A stretch of DNA of 64,000 nt from JBFWVD01 sp050246915. Lineage in GTDB: Bacteria > Actinomycetota > Acidimicrobiia > Acidimicrobiales > Ilumatobacteraceae. Position 1 is the first letter of the stretch. Every line of letters begins with the position of its first letter. Positions 24,514 through 33,574 of this stretch are shown here, in pieces. The position numbers were made by a program, and so were the translations under genes. The notes under the pieces are model-generated. The model had not been told where the DNA came from. It saw only the letters and a program-made list of their open reading frames with translations, and searched no databases. Where the stretch lies: assembly GCA_050246915.1 (NCBI GenBank), contig JBFWVD010000022.1, positions 1 to 64,000 of the forward strand. The letters run 5' to 3'.

Positions 24514-25904
24514 CGCGTTGTGTCCGGCGTCGTTGCAGCGGAAGAGTCAGCGCTGCGCTGGGCCAGCACGACCCGTCGTCGTTCGAACAGTTCTTCGGCC
24601 GCGTCCTGGGCACGCGAGCGCACGGTGCCCACGTCCACGCTTCGTACCTGACCATCGGCCACCAGGCGCCGGCCATCGACCCACACGTCGGTCACGTCGG
24701 CACCGGAGCACGAGAACACCAGGTGGGCCGGTGCGTTGAAGTCCCGGCCATGCAACAGCGGTGTGGTGTGGAGGCCGCGCAGATCGACCATGACCACGTC
24801 GGCGCGCTTTCCCACCTCCAATGATCCGCTGATGGCATCGAGGCCGAGGGCGCGGGCGCCCGACAGCGTCGCGATGTCCAAGATCTCCCACGGGTCACCC
24901 GTGGTCGGATCCAGCGTGCTGACCTTCTGGAGCAGCGATGCGAACTTCATCTCCTCGACCATGTCGAGGTTGTTGTTCTCCTTCTCGCCGTCGCTGCCGA
25001 GACCTACGGTGACACCGGCGCTACGAAGATCGCGGATGCGCGCCGGACCCGATGAGAGCTTCATGTTCGAGCACGGACAGTGCGCCACCGATGTGCCGGT
25101 CTTGGCCAGCAGTTCGATCTCCCGGTCGTCGAGCCACACACAGTGCGCCACCACCGTTCGATCACCGAGGATGCCGCGGTTGTAGAACTCCTCGATCGGG
25201 CGACGCCCGAACCGCTTCAGCGACTCCTGCACTTCCCAGATCGACTCGCTCGAATGGGTGTGGATGCCGGTGTCGTACTCCGCGGCCATCTCCGCGGCGC
25301 GTCGGAACGCGTGCGGCGAGCAATAGAACAGATGCTCCAGCCCGACCCAACTGCGAACACGACCACCGGCCGCCTCCCGATGCGTCTTCAACAACGCCAG
25401 GTTCGTCTCGAGCGTTTCGAAGTAGTCGTATCCATCGAGATCGGCGACGTACGGAGCGAGCGTGGCCCGAATGCCGATGTCGGTCGCCGCAGTTGCGGAG
25501 CCCTCCATGAACCGCCACATGTCGAGCACCGAGACGGTTCCGAAGCGGAGTCCTTCGGTGTAGGCGAGATACGACGCCGCTTCGGCGATCTCTGGGGTCA
25601 GCGCCTTGTGAGCCGGGTCCACGTAGGCCTCGAGCCAGTCCCACAACGACATCGACTCTGCCGTGCCTCGCAGTAGGCCCGAGTGCAGATGGCAGTTGTG
25701 CAGTCCGGGGATGACGGCGTGGTCGGTCGCGTCGACCACCTCAGCTCCGACGACGCGCGGGTCGGCGTCGAGTTGGTCCACCGGACCGACGGCCACGATC
25801 GAATCGCCCTCAAGCAACACGGACCCCGGATCGAACACCGCCCGCGTTCCTTCGCAAGGGATCACGATGCCGTTACGGATGAGTTGCCGAGACGGGAGGT
25901 TCAC
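24510..25904 (-). CDS. Amidohydrolase, SsnA/AtzA/chlorohydrolase-like
   Basis: GTG start at 25904, 464 residues. A cytosine/guanine-deaminase-type TIM barrel: VIPGLHNCHLHSGLLRG (H-x-H near residue 73), HTHSSES with a metal His near 222, VVAHCVWLDD near 255, and VTVGLGSDGEKENNNLDM with the metal Asp near 310. The closing SLEVGKRADVVMVDL is the usual composite domain. Enzymes of this type hydrolyse amino or chloro groups from purines, triazines and related rings. It is the first gene of a minus-strand operon with the two oxygenases, which with the molybdenum hydroxylase opposite suggests degradation of an N-heterocycle. Confidence 0.88.
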   Translation of the reverse strand: MNLPSRQLIRNGIVIPCEGTRAVFDPGSVLLEGDSIVAVGPVDQLDADPRVVGAEVVDATDHAVIPGLHNCHLHSGLLRGTAESMSLWDWLEAYVDPAHKALTPEIAEAASYLAYTEGLRFGTVSVLDMWRFMEGSATAATDIGIRATLAPYVADLDGYDYFETLETNLALLKTHREAAGGRVRSWVGLEHLFYCSPHAFRRAAEMAAEYDTGIHTHSSESIWEVQESLKRFGRRPIEEFYNRGILGDRTVVAHCVWLDDREIELLAKTGTSVAHCPCSNMKLSSGPARIRDLRSAGVTVGLGSDGEKENNNLDMVEEMKFASLLQKVSTLDPTTGDPWEILDIATLSGARALGLDAISGSLEVGKRADVVMVDLRGLHTTPLLHGRDFNAPAHLVFSCSGADVTDVWVDGRRLVADGQVRSVDVGTVRSRAQDAAEELFERRRVVLAQRSADSSAATTPDTTR

Positions 25905-26083
25905 CGGCCGACATTCCCAGCGGTGCGCTCACGCCGTCAATACCCCGACCGCCAGTTCACATGCGCTTCATCATCATGGACATGAGCGCGACGGACTCGC
26001 GACAGGAAGGTGTCTTGGTGCCGAAACACAACCGCCCATCGCGTCGATACGATGCCGGATCTCAACAGCGACAAGGAGATCGG

Positions 26084-26833
26084 GTGCGGATCTTGCTCGT
26101 GTCGGACCTGCACTACGTGCTGCGACAGTTCGACTGGGTGGTGGAACAACTCGCACAACACGACATGGTCGTGCTGGCCGGCGATCAGCTCGACATCGCG
26201 TCCGCCGTGCCCCTCGACGCACAGATTGCCGTGCTGCAAGCCCTCATCGCCCGAGTCGATCATCCAGAGCGTCTCGTCGTGTCGTCAGGCAACCACGATC
26301 TCACCGGCCCCGATGATCACGGGGAGCAGGCGGCGCTGTGGTTCGATCCGTTGCGCGCTGCGGGCGTGACGGTGGATGGAGACTCACGGATCATCGGCGA
26401 TGCCTTGGTGACCGCGTGCCCGTGGTGGGATGGCGCCGTCGGCAAGGCCCGCCTCGCCGAGCAGTTCGCTCGAGACAGCGATCGTTCGACGCGACCGTGG
26501 GTGTGGGTGTACCACTGGCCCCCGGATCAGTCGCCGACGTGTTGGACCGGCAAACGACACTATGGCGACCCCGATCTGAGGGCCTGGATCACCGAGTATC
26601 AACCCGACCTCGTGCTGACCGGTCATGTCCACAATCCGCCGTTCCGTCCCGACGGTGCCTGGGCGGACCGCATCGGCAACACATGGATCTTCAATGCCGG
26701 CAATCAACTCGGACCGGAGCCCGCTCACGTGACGATCGACCTCGATGCCAACGAGGCGGTGTGGCGATCACTGCTCGGGCAAGAGGTCCAACCGCTCGAT
26801 GGCGAGCCGATCACCGAACGCCCCTCGTTCTGA
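26084..26833 (+). CDS. Metallophosphoesterase with class III phosphodiesterase signature
   Basis: GTG 26084 has AAGGAG five bases upstream; earlier frame starts at 25961 lack one. 249 residues. All calcineurin-like metal motifs are present in order: VSDLHYV (D-x-H, near residue 7), VLAGDQLD (GD), VVSSGNHDL (GNHD, near 65), VYHWPP (His) near 145, and TGHVHNPP (G-H-x-H) near 183. This is the CpdA/Rv0805-like set that hydrolyses cyclic nucleotides or phosphodiesters, but many relatives act on other phosphates. It is convergent with a cyclic-nucleotide-binding-fold protein and 1.9 kb from a cyclase, which makes a cyclic-nucleotide role plausible but unproven. Confidence 0.82.
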   Translation: MRILLVSDLHYVLRQFDWVVEQLAQHDMVVLAGDQLDIASAVPLDAQIAVLQALIARVDHPERLVVSSGNHDLTGPDDHGEQAALWFDPLRAAGVTVDGDSRIIGDALVTACPWWDGAVGKARLAEQFARDSDRSTRPWVWVYHWPPDQSPTCWTGKRHYGDPDLRAWITEYQPDLVLTGHVHNPPFRPDGAWADRIGNTWIFNAGNQLGPEPAHVTIDLDANEAVWRSLLGQEVQPLDGEPITERPSF

Positions 26834-26864
26834 GCTGCGCCTCATCGGACTGGATCAACACCGT

Positions 26865-27350
26865 TCAATAGAGCGGGTCGGGATCGCGTGCCGAGCCGGG
26901 GCGCGCCGCCGGTCCGGTGCGCTGCGACAAACTCGACAGCACCGTGTCGACGACAGCGAGCGACCCGGTCTCACCACCGTACTGGCGACGAAGATCGGCG
27001 AGGAACGTGGTGATGAGGTTCAGACGCTCGGCCAACATCCGCGCCACCAACACCGTGATCTCCGGGTCGGTGCGCAGCAACGTGGTACCGTCCTCGGCCA
27101 CGTACATCACCGTCTCGGTGAGCGCGATGACGGTGGCCGTGGCGGGCAGGCCGAGCAACAGGCCGACCTCACCGATGCACGCGCCCGGCGCAGAGATGAC
27201 CGAGATGCGCGTGTCGCCCTTGCGCACTTCGAGTGAGCCCTCGACCAACACGTAGAGCGCAGCGGAACGTTGACCATCGGTGACGAGGGCCTCGCCCGGA
27301 GCGAAGGTGCGTCGCGGCATCGCGGCAAATCGCTCCAGCAGTTCGATCAC
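26865..27350 (-). CDS. Cyclic nucleotide-binding-fold protein, no DNA-binding domain
   Basis: GTG 27350 has AGGAGG five bases upstream; the longer frame to 27605 overlaps the next promoter region and is not used. 161 residues. VIELLERFAAMPRRTFAPGEALV begins the beta-roll, with GSLEVRKG and the phosphate-binding cassette region CIGEVGLLLGLPATATVIAL near 70-90. In cAMP-binding members this cassette has an Arg before the A-T-x-x-A; here the position is Ala, so classical cyclic-nucleotide binding is doubtful. The C-terminal 40 residues are polar and helix-poor, and there is no helix-turn-helix. It may be a sensor or adaptor domain. Confidence 0.8.
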   Translation of the reverse strand: MIELLERFAAMPRRTFAPGEALVTDGQRSAALYVLVEGSLEVRKGDTRISVISAPGACIGEVGLLLGLPATATVIALTETVMYVAEDGTTLLRTDPEITVLVARMLAERLNLITTFLADLRRQYGGETGSLAVVDTVLSSLSQRTGPAARPGSARDPDPLY

Positions 27351-27670
27351 CGAGGCCTCCTCATGTCGTTCGTTCTCCCGCGACCCGGGCCACGCCCGAG
27401 ACCGCAGCCGACACCATCGCGGACGGTTGCGCCATTTCGTTTGCCGTTGCGTTTCGCATCGATGAACAAACCGGCGACGCCGCCGGGACGATCGTTCGTC
27501 AGCTCCGCGACAGGTCTGGGTGCTACCACCCAACGTCACCCGAGCGTTGGACACCGAGGGTGAATTCCCTGCACAGGAGCCTTCTTTGATCAACCGACGT
27601 GTCATACACTCCCGCCGGTCGATGGGTCGACCAGAGGCTCCGGTGCGGGAGCAAGAAGGGGTGCACGGAC
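27351..27670. other. 320-base divergent intergenic region
   Basis: No convincing gene. It separates the outward-facing starts of the cyclic-nucleotide-fold protein and the secreted protein, so promoters for both should lie here. I see no strong sigma-70-like pair, palindrome or RNA motif. Confidence 0.5.
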
Positions 27671-28693
27671 ATGTCCATCATCACGAAACGGGTTGTCGCG
27701 ATCGCAGTCGCGGCGACAGCGGCCGGCGCCGGGCTCTTCGCCACCGCGCAAGCGGGTGTCACCACGGTGAAGACATATACGGCGTCAACCTCGACGCCGT
27801 CGCTCACGTTCGCCAGCACACAGAGCGCCACGATCACGCTCACCAACACGAGCTCCAACGGCATCGTGTTCAAAGCCGCCAAGCTCACCATCCCCGCCGG
27901 GCTCAGCGTGACATCGGCATCGATCTCTCCGACGGCGGGCGAGGTCGAGATCGAAGGCGGGAAACTCGAGATCGAGGACGTCAACATCGGCAACGTCGCC
28001 CCGAACAACAAGGTGACGGTGACCATCCAACTCAGTGCAACACCGGCCGCTTGCGGCAACTTCTTGTGGCGCAGCGATGTGCGGCAATCCAACGACTTCA
28101 ACGGACGCAACAACAAGCTGACGCTCGTGGGCAGCGACGTCACCATGAAGACCCCGTGCAACAGCGCGACGATCACCTGCACCGCCGGTGATAGCCAGAA
28201 CTGCGCTACTGGCACCATCGTGTCACCGGCCGGCGGCACGGCATCGGTCGTCGTGAACGACAGCGACGGTGTGAGCGGCACGTTGACGGCGTCCCTCACC
28301 ACAGACGCCTACCAGTGTGCCGAGTACACGGCAACGTCGGACCAGTTGGCGTTCAACATCACCGTCACCAACGCCGCGAGCCTCACCGGTCTGACGAAGA
28401 CCGTCTCGTTCTCCGCGCCGCTCGGCGCGTTCGCCAATGCCTGGGAATACCAGGTGTGCTTCAAGGCGCCGTACGCGTTCAAGGCGTTCCTGCCCTCGCA
28501 GCTGCTGCAGGACTTCAACACCGGAAACTTCGACAACAACACCCAGGTGCACACCGACGGACAGAACAAGGGCCTGCTCCTCCCCTGCAGCGCCGGCCAT
28601 GGCGCTCCGTGCGTACTCGACCGCACCATCGCTTCGGGCCGCATCAACATCACGGTCTCGGCCCCCGCAGCCGACCCGGCGGTGCGCTTCTGA
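27671..28693 (+). CDS. Secreted protein of unknown function
   Basis: ATG 27671 gives 340 residues with a clear Sec signal (MSIITKRVVAIAVAATAAGAGLFATAQAG split near residue 29). The mature part is rich in Thr, Ser and Asn with few charged residues and reads as beta strands: ATITLTNTSSNGIVFKAAKL, KVTVTIQLSATPAACG, and GGTASVVVNDSDGVSGTL. Paired Cys residues (about six, e.g. near MKTPCNSATITCTAGDSQNC and YQVCFKAP) suggest disulfides. This resembles bacterial DUF11/CARDB-like extracellular beta-sandwich proteins, but I do not recognise the family. No cell-wall anchor is seen. It ends 12 bases before the cyclase gene, so they may be co-transcribed. Confidence 0.75.
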   Translation: MSIITKRVVAIAVAATAAGAGLFATAQAGVTTVKTYTASTSTPSLTFASTQSATITLTNTSSNGIVFKAAKLTIPAGLSVTSASISPTAGEVEIEGGKLEIEDVNIGNVAPNNKVTVTIQLSATPAACGNFLWRSDVRQSNDFNGRNNKLTLVGSDVTMKTPCNSATITCTAGDSQNCATGTIVSPAGGTASVVVNDSDGVSGTLTASLTTDAYQCAEYTATSDQLAFNITVTNAASLTGLTKTVSFSAPLGAFANAWEYQVCFKAPYAFKAFLPSQLLQDFNTGNFDNNTQVHTDGQNKGLLLPCSAGHGAPCVLDRTIASGRINITVSAPAADPAVRF

Positions 28694-28705
28694 CGTCGTG
28701 ACAAG

Positions 28706-31700
28706 ATGCCTGGCGTGACGAACGCCGACACAGACCACAGGCCGGGCGATTGCCCGGCCTGTGGCGCGTCTGTGCTCGATCATTGGCGCCACTGCGGCTC
28801 CTGCGGCGTCCGACTGGGGCGCGACGACGTGCCGGAGCGCGAGCACCACGTGACGATGGTGGTGTCCGATCTGCAGGGCTCAACCGCGTTGGCCGAACGG
28901 CTCGATCCCGAGTCGTTACGATCGGTGCTCGATCGATACTTCGACGAACTGGGCGCCGTGCTCGAGTCCCACGGCGGACGCATCGAAAAGCGCATCGGCG
29001 ACATGATGGTGACCGTCTTCGGTCTGCCCGAGCCCCGTCCCGACGACGCGATACGAGCGATCCGAGCAGCAGCCGAGACGCAACAGACGCTGGCGAACCT
29101 GAATGACCGCCTCGAGGCCACGTGGGGCGTGCGGCTCACTAATCGCACCGGCGTCGCCACCGGGCCGGTCGTCTACGCAACAGCCAGCGGGGCACATCGG
29201 CTGCTCGTGGGTGAGGCGCTCGAGGTCGCTTCGGCGTTGGAGCCGCTGGCTCCCCCGCTCGAGGTGCTGGCGTCCGTGGCAACCGTGCACGCGGTCGGCG
29301 CGCTCGCCACCTTCGACCCGCCACAGGTCCTCACGGCCAAGAGCGGGTTGGTCGTCGAGGCCCAGCGTCTCGACAACGTGGCCGCCGGTGAGAGCGAGAC
29401 GATCACCATCGCCAGCGACGGCACGTGTGCCAGTTGTGGTGCGGTCGCCGAATCGGGCCAACACTGGTGCGTCGAATGCGGGCTGCCGGTGAGCCGCCGA
29501 CAACGACGTGAAGACCGTCGACGAACCGTCACGATCGTGTTCACCGATCTGCGCATCGTGCATCTTCGACCCGGCATCGATGCGACGTCGGAGCGCGCCG
29601 CCATCATCCGCGCCTTCGAGGTGGCTCGCAATGCGCTCGAACGTCACGGCGGCATCGTCGAGAACTTCATCGGTGACGCCGTGATGGCCATCTACGGTCT
29701 CGACCAACGACACGAAGACGACGCACGACGCGCCGCCCAAGCGGCGCTCGACGTGCAGAGCGATCTCTACGCCATCGCGGGCGGACTCGAGCATGACTTC
29801 GGCATCCGACTCGATGTCCGCATCGGCGTGAACACCGGTCCCGTCGTGGCCGGCGATCCCACCGCCGGTGAACGGCTCGTCACCGGCGACGCGGTGAACG
29901 TGGCCGCCCGACTCGAACAGACGGCATGGTCTGGCGCCGTGGTCATCGGTGAGCTGACGCGGCAACTCATCGGGCCCTCGGCCGCGGTGGTCGGGCTGGA
30001 ACCGTTGACGCTGAAGGGCAAGGCCGAACCGGTGCCGGCCTATCGCCTGTGGGACATCACCTCTGAGCGGGTCGACTCGAACAGCTTCGAACTGCCGCTC
30101 ATCGGGCGAGACGACGAGGTCTCGGCACTCCATCGCAACTGGGGGCTCGCCGTTGCGAACCGGCGCTGGCATCGGCTCGCGGTCCACGGCGAAGCAGGCA
30201 TCGGTAAGAGCCGGCTCGTCTACGAGTTGCTCGACCGGGTGCGGGGAACAGCTCGCGTCCTGCGCGGCGCGTGCCTCCCTTATGGTGAGGGCATCACCTT
30301 CTGGCCCATTGCCGAGGTGGTACGCCAGGCCGCTGGCATCACCGGCGGAGCCGACATCGCGGAAGCTCGCGTCGCGCTCGCCCGCATCTCCCCCGACAGC
30401 GAAGTGGCCGATCGGCTGTCATCGCTGATCGGCCTCGACGATCGCATCGTCCCCGTCGCTGAGTTGTTCTGGGCGACGCGTCGCGTGCTCGATCATCTTG
30501 CGGCGCAACAGCCGTTGGTGGTCATCATCGATGGGCTCCACTGGGCCGAACCGACGTTGCTCGAACTGCTCGACGAGCTCATCGTTCACGCCCGCCGCGT
30601 GCCGGCATTGCTCATCACGATGAGTCGCGCTGCGCCCGGTGATGGACCCGCGCCGTTTGCATCCGACGGCTTCCCCGACGGGGGCGGCATCGAGGACGAC
30701 CGTTTGGACGTCATCGAAGTCCGTCACCTCAGCGAATCGGAAACGGAGTTGCTGCTGTCCCACGCCCTGGGGAGCGACCCGCGTCAATCCGGATTGCGCA
30801 CGGCGATAGCCCGGGCCTCGGCCGGTGTGCCGTTGTTCGTGGAGCAGCTGCTCACCATGTTGATCGACGACGGTCGGCTCGTGCGGGCCAATGAGGGATG
30901 GGAGGTGACCGTACCCATCGAGGAGCTGTCGGTGCCCCCGACGATCGAAGCGGTGTTGGCCGCCCGCATCGACGCGCTCCCGGCCGACGAGCGCTCCACG
31001 TTGGAACCTGCCTCGGTCATCGGACGCGAGTTCGGCCGCCGAGCAGTCGAGCATCTGCGCGGCAACGTCGACGCCGGCCCGTCGCTCGAGTCACTCAGCA
31101 AGCGCCAACTGGTCGCCCCCTCTCCGGCTCCCGATTTGCTGGCCGATCATCGCTTCCGCAACCTGCTCATCCGCGACGTCGCCTACGACGGATTGCTCAA
31201 GCGCACCCGATCCGATCTGCACCTCCGGTTCGGCGACTGGCTCGATCGCGGCCCGGCCGCCGGCCACGTCTCCGAGTTCGAAGAGATCCTCGGCTACCAC
31301 CTCGAGCGCGCCTACCTCCTCGGCACGGAGGTGGCAGCAATCGACGCTTCGTTGATCGACGTCGGACGACGAGCGGCGCTCCATTTGGGCGCCGCCGGCG
31401 AGCGAGCCTTCGCCCGCGGCGACATGCCAGCGGCCGCCAACTTGCTCTACCGCGCCGCGCACACGCTGCCTCAAGACCCGCCGCGTTCGGCCCGCCTGCG
31501 CGTACTCGCCGGCGACGCCAGCTTCGAGATGGGATCGTTCGAGGAGGCGCTGCGCCGATACGACGAGGCCGAGCACGTCGCCACCGGAGGCGACGATCTC
31601 GTCAACGCAGCGCACGCTCGTCTGGCTCGGGCCACCCAGCGCTATCTCACCGGCGACGGCATCGATGAGGCCACCGTTCGTTCGACCACCGATGATTGTC

Positions 31701-32608
31701 AGCGGCATTTCGAGAGCGCCGGTGACGAAGCGGGCGTGGCGCGTTGTTGGCGCCTACGGGCGTACGTCGATCTGACCCACTGTCAGTGGGGCGCCGCGGA
31801 GCAGGCCGCTTCGGCCACCATCGCCCATGCCCGACGCGCCGGAGACCATGTACTCGAGCGACGTGTCCTGCCCGCGTTGGCTGCGTTCTCGCTGTACGGG
31901 CCGACCCCGGTGTCATATGCGTTGCGACGCTGCGATGAGCTGCTCGATGCTGTCGACGGTGACCGGCGCGCCCGGGCGCTCATCCAACGCTCGCAAGCAC
32001 ACCTCATGGCTCTGCTCGGCGATGTCGATGCCGCGCGGGCACTGTGCGCATCGACGAGGTCGAGCTTGCTCGAGCTGGGCTGGAACTTCGACTCCGCGCT
32101 CGTCTCGATCGACCTCGGACCCATCGAGCTGATGGCCGGTCGTGCCGAGGCCGCCGAGCGCGAGCTTCGCGGCGACTACGAGACGCTCAGAGCCATGGGC
32201 GAGCAGAACTACCTCTCGACCACCACCTATCTGTTGGCCGAGGCGGTACGCCGGCAGGGTCGTCATGACGAAGCCCTGGCGTTGTCGATGGAGGCAGCCG
32301 CGATCGCGGCCGAAGACGACGTGTTCTCGCAGGCGGGATGGCGCTCGGTGCAGGTCCGCATCTTCACCGACACCGGGCGCATCGACGAGGCTGTTTCCTT
32401 GGCCAGTGAGGCCGTCGCGTTGGTGTCCACCACCGATGGGTCGAGCGCCATCGGCGACGCCCACCTCGATTTCGCCGGCGTGCTGTCCTCGAGCGGCGAC
32501 CTCGCCGCGGCGCGCGACGCGGCGACCACGGCACTCGGCTGCTATCGGGCCAAGGAGCATCGCGTCGGTGAAGCGTCCGCCGAGCAGTTCTTACGCAACC
32601 TGAGTTGA
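28706..32608 (+). CDS. Multidomain protein: two zinc ribbons, two class III cyclase domains, AAA-type ATPase, TPR-like tail
   Basis: 1300 residues, ATG 28706 (GTG 28715 possible). Order: ribbon 1 (CPACG...CGSCG, about 13-33), cyclase 1 (about 48-230), ribbon 2 (CASCG...CVECG, about 241-260), cyclase 2 (about 270-450), LuxR-MalT-type ATPase (Walker A GEAGIGKSR near 496, Walker B LVVIIDGLHWAEP near 603), then about 500 residues of helical TPR-like repeats. Cyclase 1 keeps both metal Asp residues (SDLQGST, IGDMMVTVFG) but has GEALEVASALE where active domains have the Asn and Arg. Cyclase 2 keeps the metals and GDAVNVAARLE. So the two may pair to form one working site. It is cytoplasmic, with no membrane helices. 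Related actinobacterial proteins are called adenylate/guanylate cyclases with ATPase domains. Confidence 0.9.
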   Translation: MPGVTNADTDHRPGDCPACGASVLDHWRHCGSCGVRLGRDDVPEREHHVTMVVSDLQGSTALAERLDPESLRSVLDRYFDELGAVLESHGGRIEKRIGDMMVTVFGLPEPRPDDAIRAIRAAAETQQTLANLNDRLEATWGVRLTNRTGVATGPVVYATASGAHRLLVGEALEVASALEPLAPPLEVLASVATVHAVGALATFDPPQVLTAKSGLVVEAQRLDNVAAGESETITIASDGTCASCGAVAESGQHWCVECGLPVSRRQRREDRRRTVTIVFTDLRIVHLRPGIDATSERAAIIRAFEVARNALERHGGIVENFIGDAVMAIYGLDQRHEDDARRAAQAALDVQSDLYAIAGGLEHDFGIRLDVRIGVNTGPVVAGDPTAGERLVTGDAVNVAARLEQTAWSGAVVIGELTRQLIGPSAAVVGLEPLTLKGKAEPVPAYRLWDITSERVDSNSFELPLIGRDDEVSALHRNWGLAVANRRWHRLAVHGEAGIGKSRLVYELLDRVRGTARVLRGACLPYGEGITFWPIAEVVRQAAGITGGADIAEARVALARISPDSEVADRLSSLIGLDDRIVPVAELFWATRRVLDHLAAQQPLVVIIDGLHWAEPTLLELLDELIVHARRVPALLITMSRAAPGDGPAPFASDGFPDGGGIEDDRLDVIEVRHLSESETELLLSHALGSDPRQSGLRTAIARASAGVPLFVEQLLTMLIDDGRLVRANEGWEVTVPIEELSVPPTIEAVLAARIDALPADERSTLEPASVIGREFGRRAVEHLRGNVDAGPSLESLSKRQLVAPSPAPDLLADHRFRNLLIRDVAYDGLLKRTRSDLHLRFGDWLDRGPAAGHVSEFEEILGYHLERAYLLGTEVAAIDASLIDVGRRAALHLGAAGERAFARGDMPAAANLLYRAAHTLPQDPPRSARLRVLAGDASFEMGSFEEALRRYDEAEHVATGGDDLVNAAHARLARATQRYLTGDGIDEATVRSTTDDCQRHFESAGDEAGVARCWRLRAYVDLTHCQWGAAEQAASATIAHARRAGDHVLERRVLPALAAFSLYGPTPVSYALRRCDELLDAVDGDRRARALIQRSQAHLMALLGDVDAARALCASTRSSLLELGWNFDSALVSIDLGPIELMAGRAEAAERELRGDYETLRAMGEQNYLSTTTYLLAEAVRRQGRHDEALALSMEAAAIAAEDDVFSQAGWRSVQVRIFTDTGRIDEAVSLASEAVALVSTTDGSSAIGDAHLDFAGVLSSSGDLAAARDAATTALGCYRAKEHRVGEASAEQFLRNLS

Positions 32609-32633
32609 CGTTCTCCAGTTGAGATGCAGAGCG

Positions 32634-33500
32634 TCAGCGAGATGAACCGTCGTGCGCGGAACGACCGAGGTCGATGACGGAGCCCTCCACCGCGAACTCG
32701 ACCGGGATCGTCGCCGAGGCGGCGACGACGTCGCGCAGGGCGGCCACCGCCTCATCGGTGCGCCAAGGATCGTGGTGGAACAGCAGCACCTTCTTGGCTC
32801 CGCTCGCCTCGGCCAGGGCTACGCAGTAGTCAGCCGCGGCGTGACCCCAGGTGAACCGATTGGCCAACTCCCCCATGGTGTATTGCGCGTCGTGGATCAG
32901 TAGGTCCACACCGGAGGCCAACTCCATGGCGGCGTCATGGAGGACGCCGTAGCCGTGATCACCGACGCCGAGATCGTGCGGCGAGTGGTCGGAGAGATAG
33001 GCGATGGACGACGTACCGTCGCTGATGCGAAGGCCCATGGTGCGACTGCCCTTGTGCGGGATCTCACGGGCCAGTACATCGAACCCCTCGGCCTCGAAGC
33101 GGCCCTCGTCGAACGTCCCTACCTGCCAATCGCCGCGCAGATCCTTGGGGGTGATCGGGAAGAACGGCGGCGACATCGCTCGACCCAACAAGGCGATCGG
33201 CTCGACCCCTTGTTCGGGCAGGAGCATGCGCACCTTCGCATCGGGATGATCGCCCGGCGGGAAGAACGGCAGACCCATCACATGATCCCAGTGCAAGTGA
33301 CCGAGCAGGATCGTGCCGCGAAAGGGCGTCGCGCCGAGGACCTTGGCCAGGATCCGCAAACCGGTGCCCGCGTCCAGCACGAGTCGCGGAAGCTCACCGT
33401 CATGGGCGATGGCGACGCACGAGGTGTTCCCACCCACTCCAGCGAACTCGAGTCCGGTGGAAGGCATCGAACCTCGCACGCCACAGAGGTGGACGCGCAC
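32634..33500 (-). CDS. MBL-fold metallohydrolase
   Basis: GTG start at 33500; 288 residues. Opens with VHLCGVRGSMPSTG and GVGGNTSC, then LVLDAGTGLR, and the H-x-H-x-D-H metal motif LGHLHWDHVMG near residue 70. Further ligands are in AYLSDHSPHD near 170, DLLIHDAQYT near 202 and LLFHHDPWR near 243. This is the RNase Z/PhnP/class II phosphodiesterase branch of the superfamily, which acts on phosphodiesters including cyclic nucleotides. It is convergent with the cyclase gene with 26 bases between stops. Substrate not determinable from sequence. Confidence 0.85.
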   Translation of the reverse strand: MRVHLCGVRGSMPSTGLEFAGVGGNTSCVAIAHDGELPRLVLDAGTGLRILAKVLGATPFRGTILLGHLHWDHVMGLPFFPPGDHPDAKVRMLLPEQGVEPIALLGRAMSPPFFPITPKDLRGDWQVGTFDEGRFEAEGFDVLAREIPHKGSRTMGLRISDGTSSIAYLSDHSPHDLGVGDHGYGVLHDAAMELASGVDLLIHDAQYTMGELANRFTWGHAAADYCVALAEASGAKKVLLFHHDPWRTDEAVAALRDVVAASATIPVEFAVEGSVIDLGRSAHDGSSR

Positions 33501-33574
33501 GACCGGTCACGGTACCTGAGTGGTCAACGCCATTGGCCATCCATGGTGTTCACGATCGGCTTCTCACTCGACGA

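Noticed and set aside
26865..27605. Longer 246-codon version of the cyclic-nucleotide-fold gene
   Set aside because: The extra N-terminus is low-complexity, and the GTG at 27350 has a perfect AGGAGG site.
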